Below, piece by piece: positions 47,901 to 62,900 of a stretch of DNA of 64,000 bases (its first letter is position 1; every line of letters starts with the position of its first letter). The notes under the pieces were generated by a model. It did no database searches. It worked only from the letters and a program-made list of their open reading frames with translations, and was not told the DNA's origin. Source of the stretch: Datnioides undecimradiatus (taxonomy: Eukaryota > Chordata > Actinopteri > Lobotiformes > Datnioididae); the NCBI GenBank assembly GCA_008933995.1, contig WARS01000110.1, positions 2,232,001-2,296,000 of the forward strand. Direction: 5' to 3'. Position numbers and translations under genes: made by a program.

Positions 47901-50900
47901 TAAATGAAAACAGTAAGGCTTGTGTTCATTTTTCAAATGCAACATTACACATCAAAACACCCTGCAGTTTCAATTAATAGTCTTTTATACCACCAGAAAA
48001 CCAAAAACTGACAGAGTACTAGAATGGCTGGGAGCCAGAGGTTAAAGCGGCATGTGCGCTACTTGTCTAGTGAGCAAGACAGCTTTTTGTAAGACATTTG
48101 AGGGTTCTGCATTATTAAGCAAGTGAGTCAAAGATTGATGAGGAACACACCCCCTTTTTTTCTACTGTCAGGAGTGCAGTCACCACCGAGCCGCGGTCAC
48201 ATCTAGCCCTAGAGCGGGCAGATGAAATATTAAGAGGGCCCCGGGAGTGAGAGGCTGAGTCGTTGTCGACTGTTGTTCAGAAGACACGAAACAGCAGTGC
48301 CCAACATGACGCCCTCAGACCAAGGCAAGGTGGTAAATAAACACAGCTGGATATACCCCTTGGCGGGGTAAGAAAAACTGTGAGGAAGATCTTGGCCTTG
48401 AGGGGGATGACTGGAAAGATCATGACATTTGGTCCTTTCAATTCAAGGCTTTGCAAAGTGGTTAACCATACAGGGAATCGGAAGAGTGAGGCTTGATTCA
48501 TGCTGGGAATCGTGTAACGTATTGTCAGTGGTATTCATGCATCTCAGCATGTGAGGGCATGCAATGATGAGTGGAGTAAACTGGGGTTATGAGGGACTTG
48601 CTGAGCACTGTTGATGATGCATTATCCCTGAGCCTTCACACATCAAAGGAAAATCCCCCCTTGGATTTACTGTATATCTGCCTCCTCCACAGGGAATGTC
48701 TTTCAGTTTGAATTGTTGAATATGTTTGGATCAGGAAGTGAGCAATTGGTCTTTGATTCTGATGGGCTGACACTAAGACCTGATGTCTGAAAATAGATGA
48801 ATATTTTGTAGAGCAAAATCAACAATCCAAACTGACCAAGACTGCCAGGTGGATTCCAAATATCATTTCAGTCTTTTTCTGTCAAGGGAGTTTTCCTTTA
48901 AATATCAGCTTTATTCTACAGTGTGACAGCTATAGTGTGATGCACTAACTGGACCGAAACTAAACCCAGAGGAAAAACTCAGATTTTCTCTCTCAACTAT
49001 CAACATCTTGACTAAATGTTCAAAGACTGTAGAATGCTGCATCATTTCCAGTGAAGCAAAAGAAAAGAAGTTCAAGTTCCTCACGTTCTGTTTTGTCTTT
49101 TCTGATACTTTGTCACCATGTCTTGCAAACTAGCCGTGATGATGATGGGTGGAAGGACATACACGAAAAGAAAACAAAAGAAGACATTAAAAGAGAAAAA
49201 CATGAAACAAGAATCAATCAAAAAATAACATAAAATGTGAATGATGTTAAAAAATATCTCTAAAAATAATTATGCACGATATGGCAAATGTTGTGGTAAC
49301 CCAGTTTTTTGCTTTTTCAAAGTAACTGTACTTGTATGCATTGTGTTTTTAGGGACATTGACTCAGCATGCAACCTCATTTTGATCTTGTGACTTGCATC
49401 AGATTGAAGAAGCCTCACAGAGCATATTCTAACAAGTCACAGAGCTGTTTACTGCCGTTGTGGGGAAGAAAAATAAGTAAGGCTCAGCAGGCATCTCAGA
49501 GAGTGTGTACCTTACATGGCACACCAGAGACAGGACTTTTTACTAGGTGTAAATAATACAGTCTGACTTCCCTTATATTGAACCCTGTGATCATTTCAGT
49601 ACAACCAACTTATTCCCTCACTGCTTTATCCCCCCCAATTGTTATGTCTGTGAGGTCAAATCACATTTTAGCTGGGATGGCTGCTGTCTGTTTGAGGAGG
49701 AAGGGTATTAAAGGCGCAGTATATGTACGTGTTACCAAAAATGAAATGTCTGGAAAGCTTTGCTGGATTTCTGCACTTTAGTGATATGTCATTGGTCATT
49801 ATCATCATATTGGCGTTATCATACATGACAACTGTTCGACTCAAATTTACTCATGTTAAATGAGTGAATATGGGTCTCTCCTTTCTTTGTAGGGTTTACA
49901 TTAAAAAAGTGGATATCACATGTTTATGTAATACAGCTGGTGAGCACAAGTTGTTGTTGTTTTGGTCTCTGTACAGGTTTCTGGAACAAGGCACCCTCAC
50001 TGTGACGGCAAGATTCCCAAGAACGTCTATGTGCCTGGCTGTTGTTCATCAAAGCTTTGTTCTACACAACTCTACACTACATAAGACTGATATTGATCCT
50101 CTAAGCTCACACTATGAAAAAAACAAACAAACGCAGAAAGGCGACAACATGAAACTATCTGACCCCAGGAACCTTTCATAGCAGAGTGAGTATTTATAGG
50201 GAGGATTAGCTGCAATGTAGCTTCCTAATAGAGTAAATAAAATATTGACAAATATACCTATATAGGACTAGATAAAGTCAGTTACTGTAAAGCTCCTCAC
50301 TCTTATGGCATGGTATTGCTTCTTTAAACATGGATATTACTCCTCAAATGCTGATTCATAAAAATGCACAAAACTGTCCCAAAGCTGAAGGGTGAATTGT
50401 TTGGTAACCTAAAAACACAGGTAGTGTTACACCCCCTGCAAATAATAATAATAATGTTCCTAATAATATTTGAAGAAAAAGAAGAGAACGCAGAACACAT
50501 TGTCAACCTTGGGAACAGCTGTTTGATCATCTTTGTCTTAAATCAAGGTCCACCTGCTAGCTTTATCTCAAGAGTTCAACAGCATTTTGTGGTCTTCATC
50601 AACCAATGCAATTAGCACAGCTACAAAAACAACTGGTGCAATGTAATACCACAAAGACTGGGTTTTGCATATGTATATGGTGTCTATATGGTGACTCAAT
50701 CATTCCTTCCTAAGTCCTCCACCTTTTAGAACCTCAAGGTGTTCTAAAGCTATAGGTTAATTTTTCTGTACCTGTTGATAAGGTCCTCATTGTCATCACT
50801 CTCCATTTCATCTTCAATAGCTGCCTGGAGATCACCGATTCTTTTGAAGGCCAGCTTGAGGTCTGCTTGCAGGCTTTGGTTAGCAGCCTCCAAGCTCTCA

Positions 50901-53900
50901 ATGTCCATTTCCTGATAACGAGAAAAGAGTCAACTGAGCCATTTTGCTGAGTCATTCGTTAAGTTAAATAATCACTGTTTGCCACATCCTTACCAGTTCG
51001 TGTTTTTTGCGACTGGCCTCAGCTTCCTTTTTAGCCAGCTCGCCCATTTCCTCTTTGATGTCGCGGATCTGTCTCTGCAGACGTTTATTCTGCTCCTTCT
51101 CGCGATTCTCGCTGCTGCTGCGCTGATCTCGTTCCTCCGTCAGCTTCTCGAGGTTCTCCTTAAGACGAGCTACAAGGCTCTGTGCAGTAACAGAGAGAAG
51201 ATTCAACAATATGGTCACATTTGATACCATATATATTATCAACTATATAATAAACTTTTTATATCAATATAATTCACATAGTTGAATGCTGTGTTAAGAA
51301 ACATAACCCATTTCTTCTGTAAAGCCAACAACTGAAAACACTCCGTGTGGTTTAGGTGAACAGTGACGCTTGTGTAGAACGTGAGCTAGGAGGAGGACTC
51401 ATCTGTTATGGTGAATTTTTTTGTGTTGTTATGAGTACTATGTGTATTTGGACATATCTGATGGGAAGAGAGGACAGTACCATTTGTAAGTATGTTCTGC
51501 GTTGTTGTTCAACTGAATTAACATTCTCAGAGATGGGCCTATTTTTATTTAGAATGGGCTATTTATTTCAGATGATTTCCTGTTTACATACTGGACAGAA
51601 CACGAAAGTAAGTGGGACAAAAACCAAACAAAACTTTAACCTGGCATACAGTCCTAGTAGAGTATCTCCCCTCCATCCTCCATCAACCTCCAACTGATGG
51701 CATCATGATTAATGAACAACATTGGTCAATTGCCTGCTTTATATACAAATACATCAGAAAGATCAGGTCCTGTCTGACTAAGCATGCTGCTCAACTCCTG
51801 TACCAACACTAGTCTTTCTTTGACTACCTCTACTACCACAATGCTGTTCAAGCGTTGTTTTTCATGAGTAATTGCAAATAAATGTCCTACCTTTACTATC
51901 TTTTCTCTCTATCTCTTAATTCTTAAGCCCCGTCTCCAATTTTTTTTATAATAATAGTAATTGCTAGGAACTTATATGTTACTTCATGCCCCTGCAAGTG
52001 TCTGTCTTGTTGCCAGAATGTACCTCATTTACATGCTGGTTTGGACAAAGCATTAACAAATTCAATGACAATCCATCCAATAACTAATAACACTACAGAC
52101 TGCAGGTTGTGCTGGGTGAAAAGTCAGAGAATTTCACAATTCTAACCTGTCCATACAGAGTTTTATCCCACTCCATTTTCGATAGTGAGATATTTTGCTA
52201 GATAACTGAAAAACATCTGTCATTCACCTGCTAAATAACATCAGAAAGATCAGGTCCTATCTGTCTGAGAATGCAGCTCAACTCCTGTCAAGGTATGAGT
52301 CAAAGGTACAGGAGTACTCATACCTGCTTGATAGGAAAAGTCAAGGGATCACTAACGTTGTTAGTCATATATACCTAATATAAATACCTGTACCAAATAC
52401 AAAAGCAGTTTATCCAAAATTTGCGAGCATATATCATTAAGGAAGTCATTCACAATGCTAAACCTCGCATCAGTAGAAAGACATCTGAACAATTACAATA
52501 TCCTTGTTATTAGATCGATTACTTGTTCAGACTTCAATGCATTCGCAGAATCAGAGCACATTAATGAAAGAATACATTTCATGACCGCTCTGGAATAATA
52601 TGACATGTGACTGTGATTTGGTAGGTATGGATACAAGAACTTTCCTCAACCAAACCCAGTCAGAAAATAATAACTACAGATGAGGTTGTTTATATCGATG
52701 ATGAATTGGAATGGTGCAGAAGAATTTTAATACAAATATGTTACGTGTGAGCAATGTTTTAACAACTGACTCCAATGTAATTCATCAAATCTGCAGGGAG
52801 TCTGTATTCAGTGTGTGCATCAATGACGTCAGCACACTTTATAAGTGCTTTAGCTCCTGCATTAGCTACAGGCCCTATTCATATTTCACACACTGAGTGG
52901 GTGTTGTGCTGTGCCTCCTCACATCTGTATTGATTGAGCTCTGCTCCCTCCAGCTTTGATGAGTTGTGATACTCAGGTAACCTAAAATAAACACTAGCTG
53001 CAGTTCTTAATGCTGATCAGATGTCATAAAAAAAAAAACAGAATGGCAAAATGTGTTTAAAATTGTGCATATTTTCGAAACTTTGCATACCACAGGCTAC
53101 AAATTCCCCTATTTAAACAGAAAAATATATTTACAATAAAGGTTGAGCAGGGGGAGTACAATGAAGAAGTTAAACATGGTCTGAAAGGATGCCAGAAATG
53201 CAACATGTTAGTTATACCCTCTTGTTTTTTGAGATCCAATGTTTTTAACCTGTTTTGTTTGAAAATTCATGTTTGAGCTGGCTGAGAGCTCTTTGCACAA
53301 CTAATGAATATTAAAATTTGTCTCATGTGAAATTTTAATGTAATTTGAAAATAAAATGAAAAACAGAATAGTCAGGTGAGAATAACACATGCTAGAGGAC
53401 AAACTAAAGCATGCGTGGTTTTATCAAAATTTTATGGCGTTACAGTACATGTCTATGTTGTACCATTATTGTTCAGTTCACCGTGACCTTTTTCTAATCT
53501 GTTTCTGCAGTTGATCTCTGACCCTAGCCCCACATTTCACCCTCCCACCAACACCCTCCATGTTGTCCATATGATAGAGCTTCATCCCCCAGAAGCCTAC
53601 CACCGCCAGCACCACCAGAAGCACTTTCGTGCCAGTCTTAAGCACTCACCTCCAGGCGTTTGACCTGGGTCTTCTCAAACTCCAGCTTGGATTCGAGCTC
53701 ACGGATCTTGGCCTCCTGTCGGCTGACAAGGGATTTCTCCACCATGGATTGCTCCTGGAACTCTAATTGGCTTTGGAGGGCTTGCATCTAAGGCACAAAC
53801 ACACGTCACTATATTTGTTAGTGCCATCCATCGGCTGGAATAAAATCTGAACTTTTTGTCTTGATTGAAAATGTCTCGTCACAAATAGTAGCTATTCTAT

Positions 53901-56900
53901 GTGGAGTGCTAGAAAGGCTATGTCCTACTTTTCATTTTATGCAACTATGATTGCTTGTAGGCACTAAATCAATTTTCATTGCTATCCAGACAACACCCAG
54001 CTCTATATAGCTGTTGATCCTTATATGCCTCTTTAAACTGCTTTAAAAAGGAGCTTTCATGTATTTTTTGTGGTAAAACTCTTCCCCTCCCGAAATTCCA
54101 ACACCGATCACAAGAGTAGTCGTTTTTTTGAATTCTCCTCTGACTGAAGATTCTAATCCCCTGCTGTGTTTTGTTGTATTAAAAACCTTTAGCTCGTTCA
54201 CTTTGGAAAAGCACTTTGGAAAAGCAGGTAATATTATAAATTAAAAAAAGTTTGTAGAAAAGTTTTATATTCCCCCTCAAAGTAGGGTATGATTTAAAAA
54301 AAAAAAAAAAGCTGGGTAGGTACTGGTACTGCATCAGAACAGTTACACATTTTGAAATGATTGCCAATCTATGTGACAAATTTGGACAAATTATTGTCCA
54401 TGACACAGCTATATCAAAATAACACTAGGAGACCTCTGAGACACAAAGAGATAAATGCTCTTAAACTGAGGTCTCAGTTGGTATCACTGTTTGTAAGACT
54501 GTAGGGCTTCGGTCATAGTAAGACAGTGTGTACAACTTGTACAGGTGGTCCCTTGTCATACTGGTCTTATCTCCATCTTATCTTGGCTGAGTTTGATTGT
54601 CTGGTACAACTGTGTCTGATGGAGAAAAAGATTCATGAGGCAGCAGTCATTGCGGGGATGACAGCACAAACATGTTCAGCATTATTACTTGGCTGAGTTG
54701 GGAAACCAAGTTGGCCATCTGTGTCACATATTGCCATTGCCAATCCTGCTTGAATGACACATCAATTAAATTAAGGGTTGTATTTGTCAAAGAGAGCAGT
54801 GCAAAGGCAGAGGAAATAGGCTGAAGCAGTGCTTTGCTTGTTTGTAAATGCAGTTCTTCACTGGACACTGCAGCAGAGGAAACTCTTGATACTTTTCTCT
54901 CTCAGGGGAGGGCCTGCCTTAAAAACTGTCAAACAGCTGCCATATGGTTCAAATTTCCAAGTTCTTTAGGCAGCAATACCTTATTTCATTATCGATAGAT
55001 ATGCAGAAAAACATGACTTTTCATGCGCATCTCAATTTTCAAGCAATATAAAGGTTTTCAGTTCAAATCCCCAAAATTATGCATTGACGTTACGATGCTT
55101 TTCTAAGCTGATTGTAGGGTTGAACAAAATCATTCAACACTCAAATCTCCCCCTGCTTATCTGAGGGATCTTATAGTCAAACTCCAAACTTACTGTCCTT
55201 GTCACATCAGTGATATGCTAAGGGCAGAAAGGCAAAATCTACCTTCTCCTGAACCTCCTGCTTCTCCTTGAGGGCATCCTCCAGCTGGGCTTGGAGGTCA
55301 CTGATCTGAGCCAAGTTTTGGGCAGACTGAAACCACACAGACATAGAGAAGAAGTTAAGTCAGTGATCAACATAATGCTACAGTATGCAGGCTATACACA
55401 GCTGTGCAACTTTGCAAAATCTAACCTAAATCCATCAAATGTCAAATCAAATATATCAAGAAGACTGAGTAAAACATGATGACATCACAGTGACATTAAC
55501 AGGACAAATACATCTGCATGAAAGATTTTTTTTTTTAGTCTGGTGAAAGTATATCAATAAATCTCATTTCAAAGTGACCTGTGTGAAATTTTTGAGACGA
55601 GTGCTTTTTTCACAGTAGATGAAGCACTCTGCTACGGCGAGTCCCACTGGGAATTCAACTGCCTCAATTTAGACAAGAAGGATGGATTCATTTGGAGCCA
55701 GTAGAGGCAGATCACTCATCATTCCATCAACGATGTAAAGGAAGCGCTTTTACTCCGCTCTCATTTCCACTTGCTGCTCATCTGCATATACAGCTACTTT
55801 AATACTCATGGGGGGGAGGGGGGTGTACCGAGAGCTCGCCAAATACCACTTCTTTTCAAAAACGACTCAATTGGCAGGGATGGAATGTGTTAAAACATTT
55901 CAATATAAGGCTTAATCCAGGAATTTCATCTTTTAGAGATTATCTTGAGATTGCTTTGTGACATGATATTGTTGAAGACATGACATGAAATGTGGAGCAT
56001 TACTCCAGCTGAACTAGTGGGAAAATTTCTTGGTTATAATTAAAAATCAAACACTAAAGAGTCAATGTCATTAATTCATTATATGATTGGTGATTCTGTT
56101 TATAGTTTTTTTATTGTTGATTGTTGAAGGCAATGTTACTTTAAACTAGTCACATCTGGAACACAGAAATGCAGACATAAAAATCAACTTGTGGCTGTGG
56201 AGAGTTTGGAACTGTTAAATGCAAATAAATGAAAAGACAGAGACATGCATCTGAAAGCAGTTGCAGCTGCTTGTAGTGTTGATCAGTCTTATTGTGTATT
56301 TTGTCCTCCATACCATTATACTGTACTACATGTCCTAATCCGTCACACTCCATGCCTCTGCAGGATAGGTTCAAACTCAGTTAGAATCAATTACTGCCAC
56401 TGCTTTCTGCATTGGCCAGTGCAAAAAGATGCTTCAGGTTATATAATTCTGAAGATACACATGAACATCTCCGTGGACCTACACAGAGGAGGGTGTTATA
56501 ATTAACAGAGACGCACAAGAGCTAACCTCCCAAATCTCAAAACGCACTGTGTTTTGTGGGAATTCAAATCATCAAAGTTGATTCAACTTAAATTAAAAGT
56601 TAAAATAGGGTGTTTTTTTGGATGCACACGTCATTTTCATAAATACATAACATCTGGTGGTTAAATGTAATTGAAGAATATCCAAGTAGTAAACAAATTA
56701 GGTTTGAGATGGAGTACACAAGCGAAAACAAATGTTATATTTAGGTCTATAATTCTTTCAGAAGCACTCTCAAAACACAATATTTGTGCGGTATATATGA
56801 AACAAGTAGACCTGGGCCACAGCAGCCTTGTGTTTCTTCATCAGCTCATTGAGATCCTCCTGGTCCTCCTCCATCCTGGACTGAAGATCATTTTTCTCTC

Positions 56901-59900
56901 TCTGCAAGCGGCTCAGCTGCTCCTCCAGCTGAGGGAACATGAAGCAAATCAAGGACATTTGTAAAAAGACCAATTGAGATGCATATTCACAATACCAAAC
57001 AAAATTAGACAAAGAATGAAAGCTGGTTCTCCAACTAAAACCTTTATATAGAGAATACAGAATAAAAATAGACAAATAGGATTTATGCTTCAGGCAGGGT
57101 TAAGCTCTAACCATTTTGGTTGAGTCAAATGTATTGTTTTCTGTTATTGTCCAATTATGTTTTGTTTTGTTTTGAAATCAGAAATTTACTTTGTTGTAGC
57201 TTTCGGTGATGACACAAATATTTGTCATATGATTACAATTGTGTGGAAAGATAAATCAAATATTCAGAAACATAAAATCACATTGCAGCTACAGTTGGAA
57301 AACCTGTTTAAGCCTGGAACTAATTCTCAGTCATGAACCAGCCTGCACTAGGTGATGCAATTCATGTTTACATGCACAAGTAAACTGGCTGATGAGCAAC
57401 ACATATGCAAATATGCATATACAAATATTTGGTTGTGCCCATTCATTTTAGTAGGGGGTGCAGGGCTAAAAAAATGGAGAAATACTTGAAGATGAATATG
57501 TAAATATCAAGTTTGCCACAATTTAATTTAGAATATCACTAAATATAAAGGGAGGACAATAATATACAACACAAAAATTGTTAAACTAATAAAAACTTTC
57601 TTATTGTCAGTTAAATTAACCAGTTTAAGATATAATGTCCTCCCTCCTTAGGCAATGATTATAACTTATCTTGTTTGACATCTAATACAGAGCAATTTCT
57701 TACTTACTTAACTTATTCCAATACGAAAAATGCTTCTTGTTTTAACAAGATACATTTATATATTTATATTAATTTGTGCATTAATCAGAATGTTTTGTAA
57801 CATGTTATAACAACAGAACTTTCGAGAAATGATTCGGTGTGTATTAAGAAGAAATTCAACTGTATTATTTTATGCATTTTTTTATTTTTTTTTTGCTATG
57901 TCACACCTTCAAGACACTGAACCCTCATATTAAAATTTAATTGAGAATTAGAAGTAATAAGGGGAATATTTTTTAGTCAGGCTTGCACCATTTCCGCTGA
58001 GGAGAACTCTTACTGGTTTCTGCACAGCTCATCTCTGATCACAGGGCCCGACAGGGGTTATTCAAGGTCCCAGTAATAACCAAGATATCCAATTAGAGGC
58101 TAAAAGCTAGCAGTGACTGCCTCGTACCCTTAGCTAAGGGGAGGTGCTGAAGTAATCCTATTTCTGTAATGACTGGGATAATATACAAAAGAGGGAGAGA
58201 GGTTGGTGGCGCAGGGCTATGGATTAATAAATTATGACTAATGTGACTTTGTGAAAAGGCTAATGAATCCATTTGCACATAGTGAGCAGATGAGAGAAGT
58301 CAGGGACAGAGATGACACTGATGCATCCATTAAAAAAAACCCAAAACAACAACAGCCCAAACAAGATGTAGTCTGAACCCCAAATCGTTCAATCAAAAAA
58401 CAGCTTCAAAGCATGCACTTGAATTATGGGAGTAAGATTTATTTATTCCTTATCTATTTTTATTAATACCACCCACTGCTGAGATGTACCAAGGTGTACT
58501 TAAGTAACTAAAAATATCCAAGTGGAATCTGGGGCAAATTCATTTACATATCACGCCTTCCAATTTTAGATCCACCGTTGGCCTCAGTGAGGGCTGATAA
58601 AAGCTTTGAAAGCAGCTCTGGCTCTGCAAAGTGGGAAAAATATTGTGATGGACGTTTGAAAAAAAAAAAAAAAAGCGACGGTCGGCGGCATCAAACCTCC
58701 ATTTAGCACGTTTAACAATAGGCTGTCAGTGCAATCTCAATCCAATTACGTGACTTGGCTCTTTGTTTTTTCGCTTTTTTTTTTTTCTTCTCAGGATCTG
58801 TGAAAAATAAAGCTGTTGAAAACATGCGAGACAATTTTCTCAAAACACTGCAATTATGGCAACAGAACGGGAGAAGAGCAGGAGTGGGACAAAAAAAAAA
58901 AGGCAAAAACGCCAGACCATCTAAAAGAAATGTTATTTGCATGATTTTATCTTTGTTGAATTGCAGTGTATGATGTGGCCAGGGCTGCATCAAAAGAATC
59001 CCCCCTCCATTTATGCAATAACCATTTCTGTCATCAGTTCTCGAAGCCTTTTACTTTCCCAGCAGGCTCAATGTGTGCTGCAGAGGTTGTCCTCAAAGAC
59101 ACCATTTCAAAACAAACAGCTGGTGAAACATTCATCTCAGCTCTAAAGTATTTCTTTTCTACCTTCTAAGGACCAACAACAGTGTGAAGACAATTAAGTT
59201 GCATTTGCTTTCTAAAGACTGTGGGGGTTTTTTGTACAATACTGGAATACATCTATAAACGTCTCCAAAAAAACCTCAAACGAAACCAAATTGATGACTG
59301 AGAATAAGTCATCCATGGCTAGAGAAATAGGGGCCAAAGAATACAGGAATACAAGCACAAAATCGCCTTTGTTTCATTGGTGTGAGGCAGATGACTTCTG
59401 TCTAATACTCTTTTTTTTTTTTTTTTTTAAATTCACATGAAGCTGTTTTTTGATTAGCGTATCTCTGTTTGGTTTGTTTCGTACATAGGGTTAGGGTCAC
59501 ACGACGATGCACGTGTACGTACATAAAGGTGACGCGACAGAAAGTCCTGCTAATGGTGTCACACGCTGGTCATTATGAGGTTGCTACAGAAGGCATAAGT
59601 GGCAGAAAGGAAAAATGGAGGTCTCGCTCCACAGCGTTCGATGTAAAATACTAAGATGAACTTTGCAAGTGTTTCACAGGAAGGGAATAAACTCACATTT
59701 TCGTTAGAGCTCGGTGATACATTCAATTCATTTTGCTAAGTGACACTAGACATAACTTTGGTTTGTTTACATGGAAACTCTGCTGTGCATCTTTAAGAAT
59801 TATTGCTTTTCAGCTGATGCTACTCGTGCTGATAAACACAGCGGGTCCACCGCAGTGTCGCGCAGTGTTGGGTGCTGGGAAGAGCTGCAGTGGTATTTGC

Positions 59901-62900
59901 AAAGTCATATCTAATGACATTGAAAAGATTTAGCTCATGGTGATGATGAGATGCGTTGTAAGACGCTAGCTTACTGAGTGCATGTTTACCTCTTACACTC
60001 ACTCCTGAAATGAGATTCCATCTGCAGGTCCTCCTGTACCAAGCATCTTAACATGATTTTGTATGTTTTCCTGTTCTATTACACCATAACATGGACTAAC
60101 TAAAGTGCAAAAGGATTACAGCTTTAGCCTCAGATTCTCTGCATCAACACACAGTGCTGACCTTGCATTATATCATATTTGCAGCCATTAGAGTGAGATT
60201 AAGGGACATATTTACATGAGTCAATGAGAAACATTAAGTCAGCTGTAGATCAAGTTTTCAACTATCTCCTTTTAAAGCAGTAAGGACAACACTAAAGTTA
60301 ATGGGACATCGAAGTAAATTGTGATATAAAGAAACAGCTAAAATAATAAATAATAATTACGTCAATATTTAAAAATGAAATAAGTAAACAGCCTCAATTC
60401 AAGTTGAAAAGTCTTATAAGCTTCTCTTAAATTTAAGGTTTCTAAATACAGTTAATCAATTTAATCAATACAAATGACTGATTATAATTGTAGTCGCATG
60501 CCAAAAATGTCTTTAACATACTCATTAGTTGACCATTACTATTTCAAAGAGCTTCTCCAGTTAATTCAAAAACAGAAATATCCCAAAATACTGGAAAAGA
60601 GCTGACTGTAACAATTTTAACTGAGTGAGCACATGCATTCTCATTTGCTGCCCCTCTCTCTCCGTTTATAGGGTAACAGAAGAAACACAATCTAAGTTGT
60701 GAGAATGCAAAAGTCATCCTCGCCTTTAAATTCACCCATACACACATCTATCTATCTATCCATTCATCCATCCTCCTTTTCTTAGTGTCTTCACTAGACC
60801 TGAAGCTATGTCAACTTAATTATCTTTACTCTTCACTGCACGGTGGACATAATATTCACCTTTCCAAAATATGCAGTCAAACTTTTCACGGTGCCATGTC
60901 TTATTTAAATGACGGTTCTGCAGTTTCAGCAGTCAGTAATTTCTCTTTAACAGGCAGGAGAAAAAGCACGAGGAGATTAAACCTCACTGATACAGGGTGC
61001 AAGATTGGGGGTAAATGAATAGCAGGAAGTATGAGGGAAAAAAAAAGGTGGAGGAAAAAAAGCAGTTTGACCGACACGTGGAACCACATTGCCATGGGAA
61101 CGGGGCAAAAAGTAAAATAAGTCGTGCCAAAAGGACAGAAAAAATAAAGGTCAAAAAAGATTAGGGGAGGCTGAGATAGGAGGAAAAGAAAAAAGTAGAA
61201 TAGACTAAAGATGTAAAGAGAGATGTACAGATAGTTTAGGAGAACTGTTTTTTGCTGGGAAAAAGAAAGATACTAACCTACACATGGAAAATTCAGTAAT
61301 AGAAACAGAAAAAAATTTAGCGGGATAAAAGAGGGAATGATAGGGGCACTGAGGATGAGCTCTGAGGGAACAGGTCTGTCCTCTAACTCATTATTTCTGG
61401 CTAAAGGCAGTGATTTGACACCAACGCAGATGGTGCATCATTAAAAAAGGCACCAAAAACACAACCTAGGTGATCACCACTGATGATCACTTTCAAAAGC
61501 TGTGACAGCTTCGATCTTCCCCTATTCATCAACGTTACGCAATAAACGTAACTCATAAATGGGATTACACTTGTCCCTGTGGCTGTGTCACTCTGCTAAA
61601 CCCGTTAGAACTTCTGCTTTTAAAGGCTGAGAGGAGGATCCAGAGAGGTATACTGACCGCCTGTTTGGTTTTGGAGATGTCCTCCATCTGAACGTGCAGA
61701 TCTTCAATCTCCACCTCCATGGACTTGCGAGCTTTAACTGCAGCTGCACAGGTGAACTCTGACTCCTCCAGCTGGAGTGGATAAAAGAGTGGAAAATCTA
61801 ATCAGTAACATCAGTGCAGGTTATTCCCAAATGCACATTTATATTTTACATGCAGATATAGACACTGCACTATACTTTCAATTGATTTTAGTCTCTTTTT
61901 AAAAAGAAAATACAGTTATTCTGTACTATCTCAGACCAAAGGCGTGCAAACTGTGAGGTCTCCCTAAGGAGACATGAGAGGCATGAGCTGGCTTTCCATC
62001 AAAATTTCTACTCTTTCTCAGAGTCATAACAGTCAAAACTGAGCATACAGTAATGATATACAGATTTTCATGACTCACTTCCAAATATTCTGATGTTGAT
62101 TAGGAATGCAAATGTTCAATTCAATTCAATTCAATTCAATTTTATTTATATAGCGCCAATTCACAACAAAAAGTCATCTCAGGGCACTTTACAAACAGAG
62201 CAGGTCTAGACCACACTCATTACTGTTAGTTACACCCAACAGTTCCACCATGAGCAAGCACTTGGCAACAGTGGCAAGGAAAAACTTCCTTTTAACAGGC
62301 AGAAACCTTGGACAGATCCTGGCTCTAGGTGGACGGCCATCTGTCTTGACCGGTTGGGGGGGGGTACAATATAGAATAATGACAGCAAATGACAGCAATA
62401 GGCAGCAGAGGACACGGGGCAGGTCGGTGGAGCCACATATATCTAATTAATCCAATTTTTAAATAAAATAAAGATGCCTCTTATAATGCTAGAAAAAAAA
62501 ACCTAATAAATACTTTTAATCTGTCTTAGACTTGAAATTGTACCTTATTCTTGTAACTGGTGCAGTAAGTGTATATACAGAGGGATTTTGCATGATTGTA
62601 CCTGGTTCTTAAGCTGGGCAATCTCCCTTTTGCTGGGCGCGTTGTTCTTAATGTGGTCCAACATGATCTGGGCGTCAGCCAGCAGAGCCTTTGTTCTCTT
62701 CAGGTCTTTCCTCAAACGTTTCTCAGTCTCTATGTCGCCACTTCTCACCTGGGAAGAAGGTACATTGAGATTCCGCTACTAAATCAGGATTAACTTCAGA
62801 TCTTACCATTTAAACAACCATTCCCAAAATAATGCACCATATACATTTGAGTTGAATTTATACACAATATTGAATATTTTAGCTTCAAACCATTAATGTT

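Larger units (their letters stand above)
43025..49084 (-). other. myo18a intron (6 kb) with a LINE relic
   Basis: Contains a TG-rich microsatellite (45101-45122) and a LINE fragment (46310-46930). There is a higher-complexity stretch at about 44340-45010 that might be conserved non-coding DNA and a locally GC-rich patch at 48150-48270. No extra exon could be supported. Confidence 0.7.

Noticed and set aside
53470-53649. C-rich stretch next to the 53650 exon, considered as an extra or extended exon
   Set aside because: Reading through the donor on the minus strand meets a stop after three codons, and no good internal splice pair fits. The neighbouring exons already join in a way that matches human MYO18A.
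59488-59497. GGGTTAGGG, telomere-like
   Set aside because: A single occurrence, not an array.
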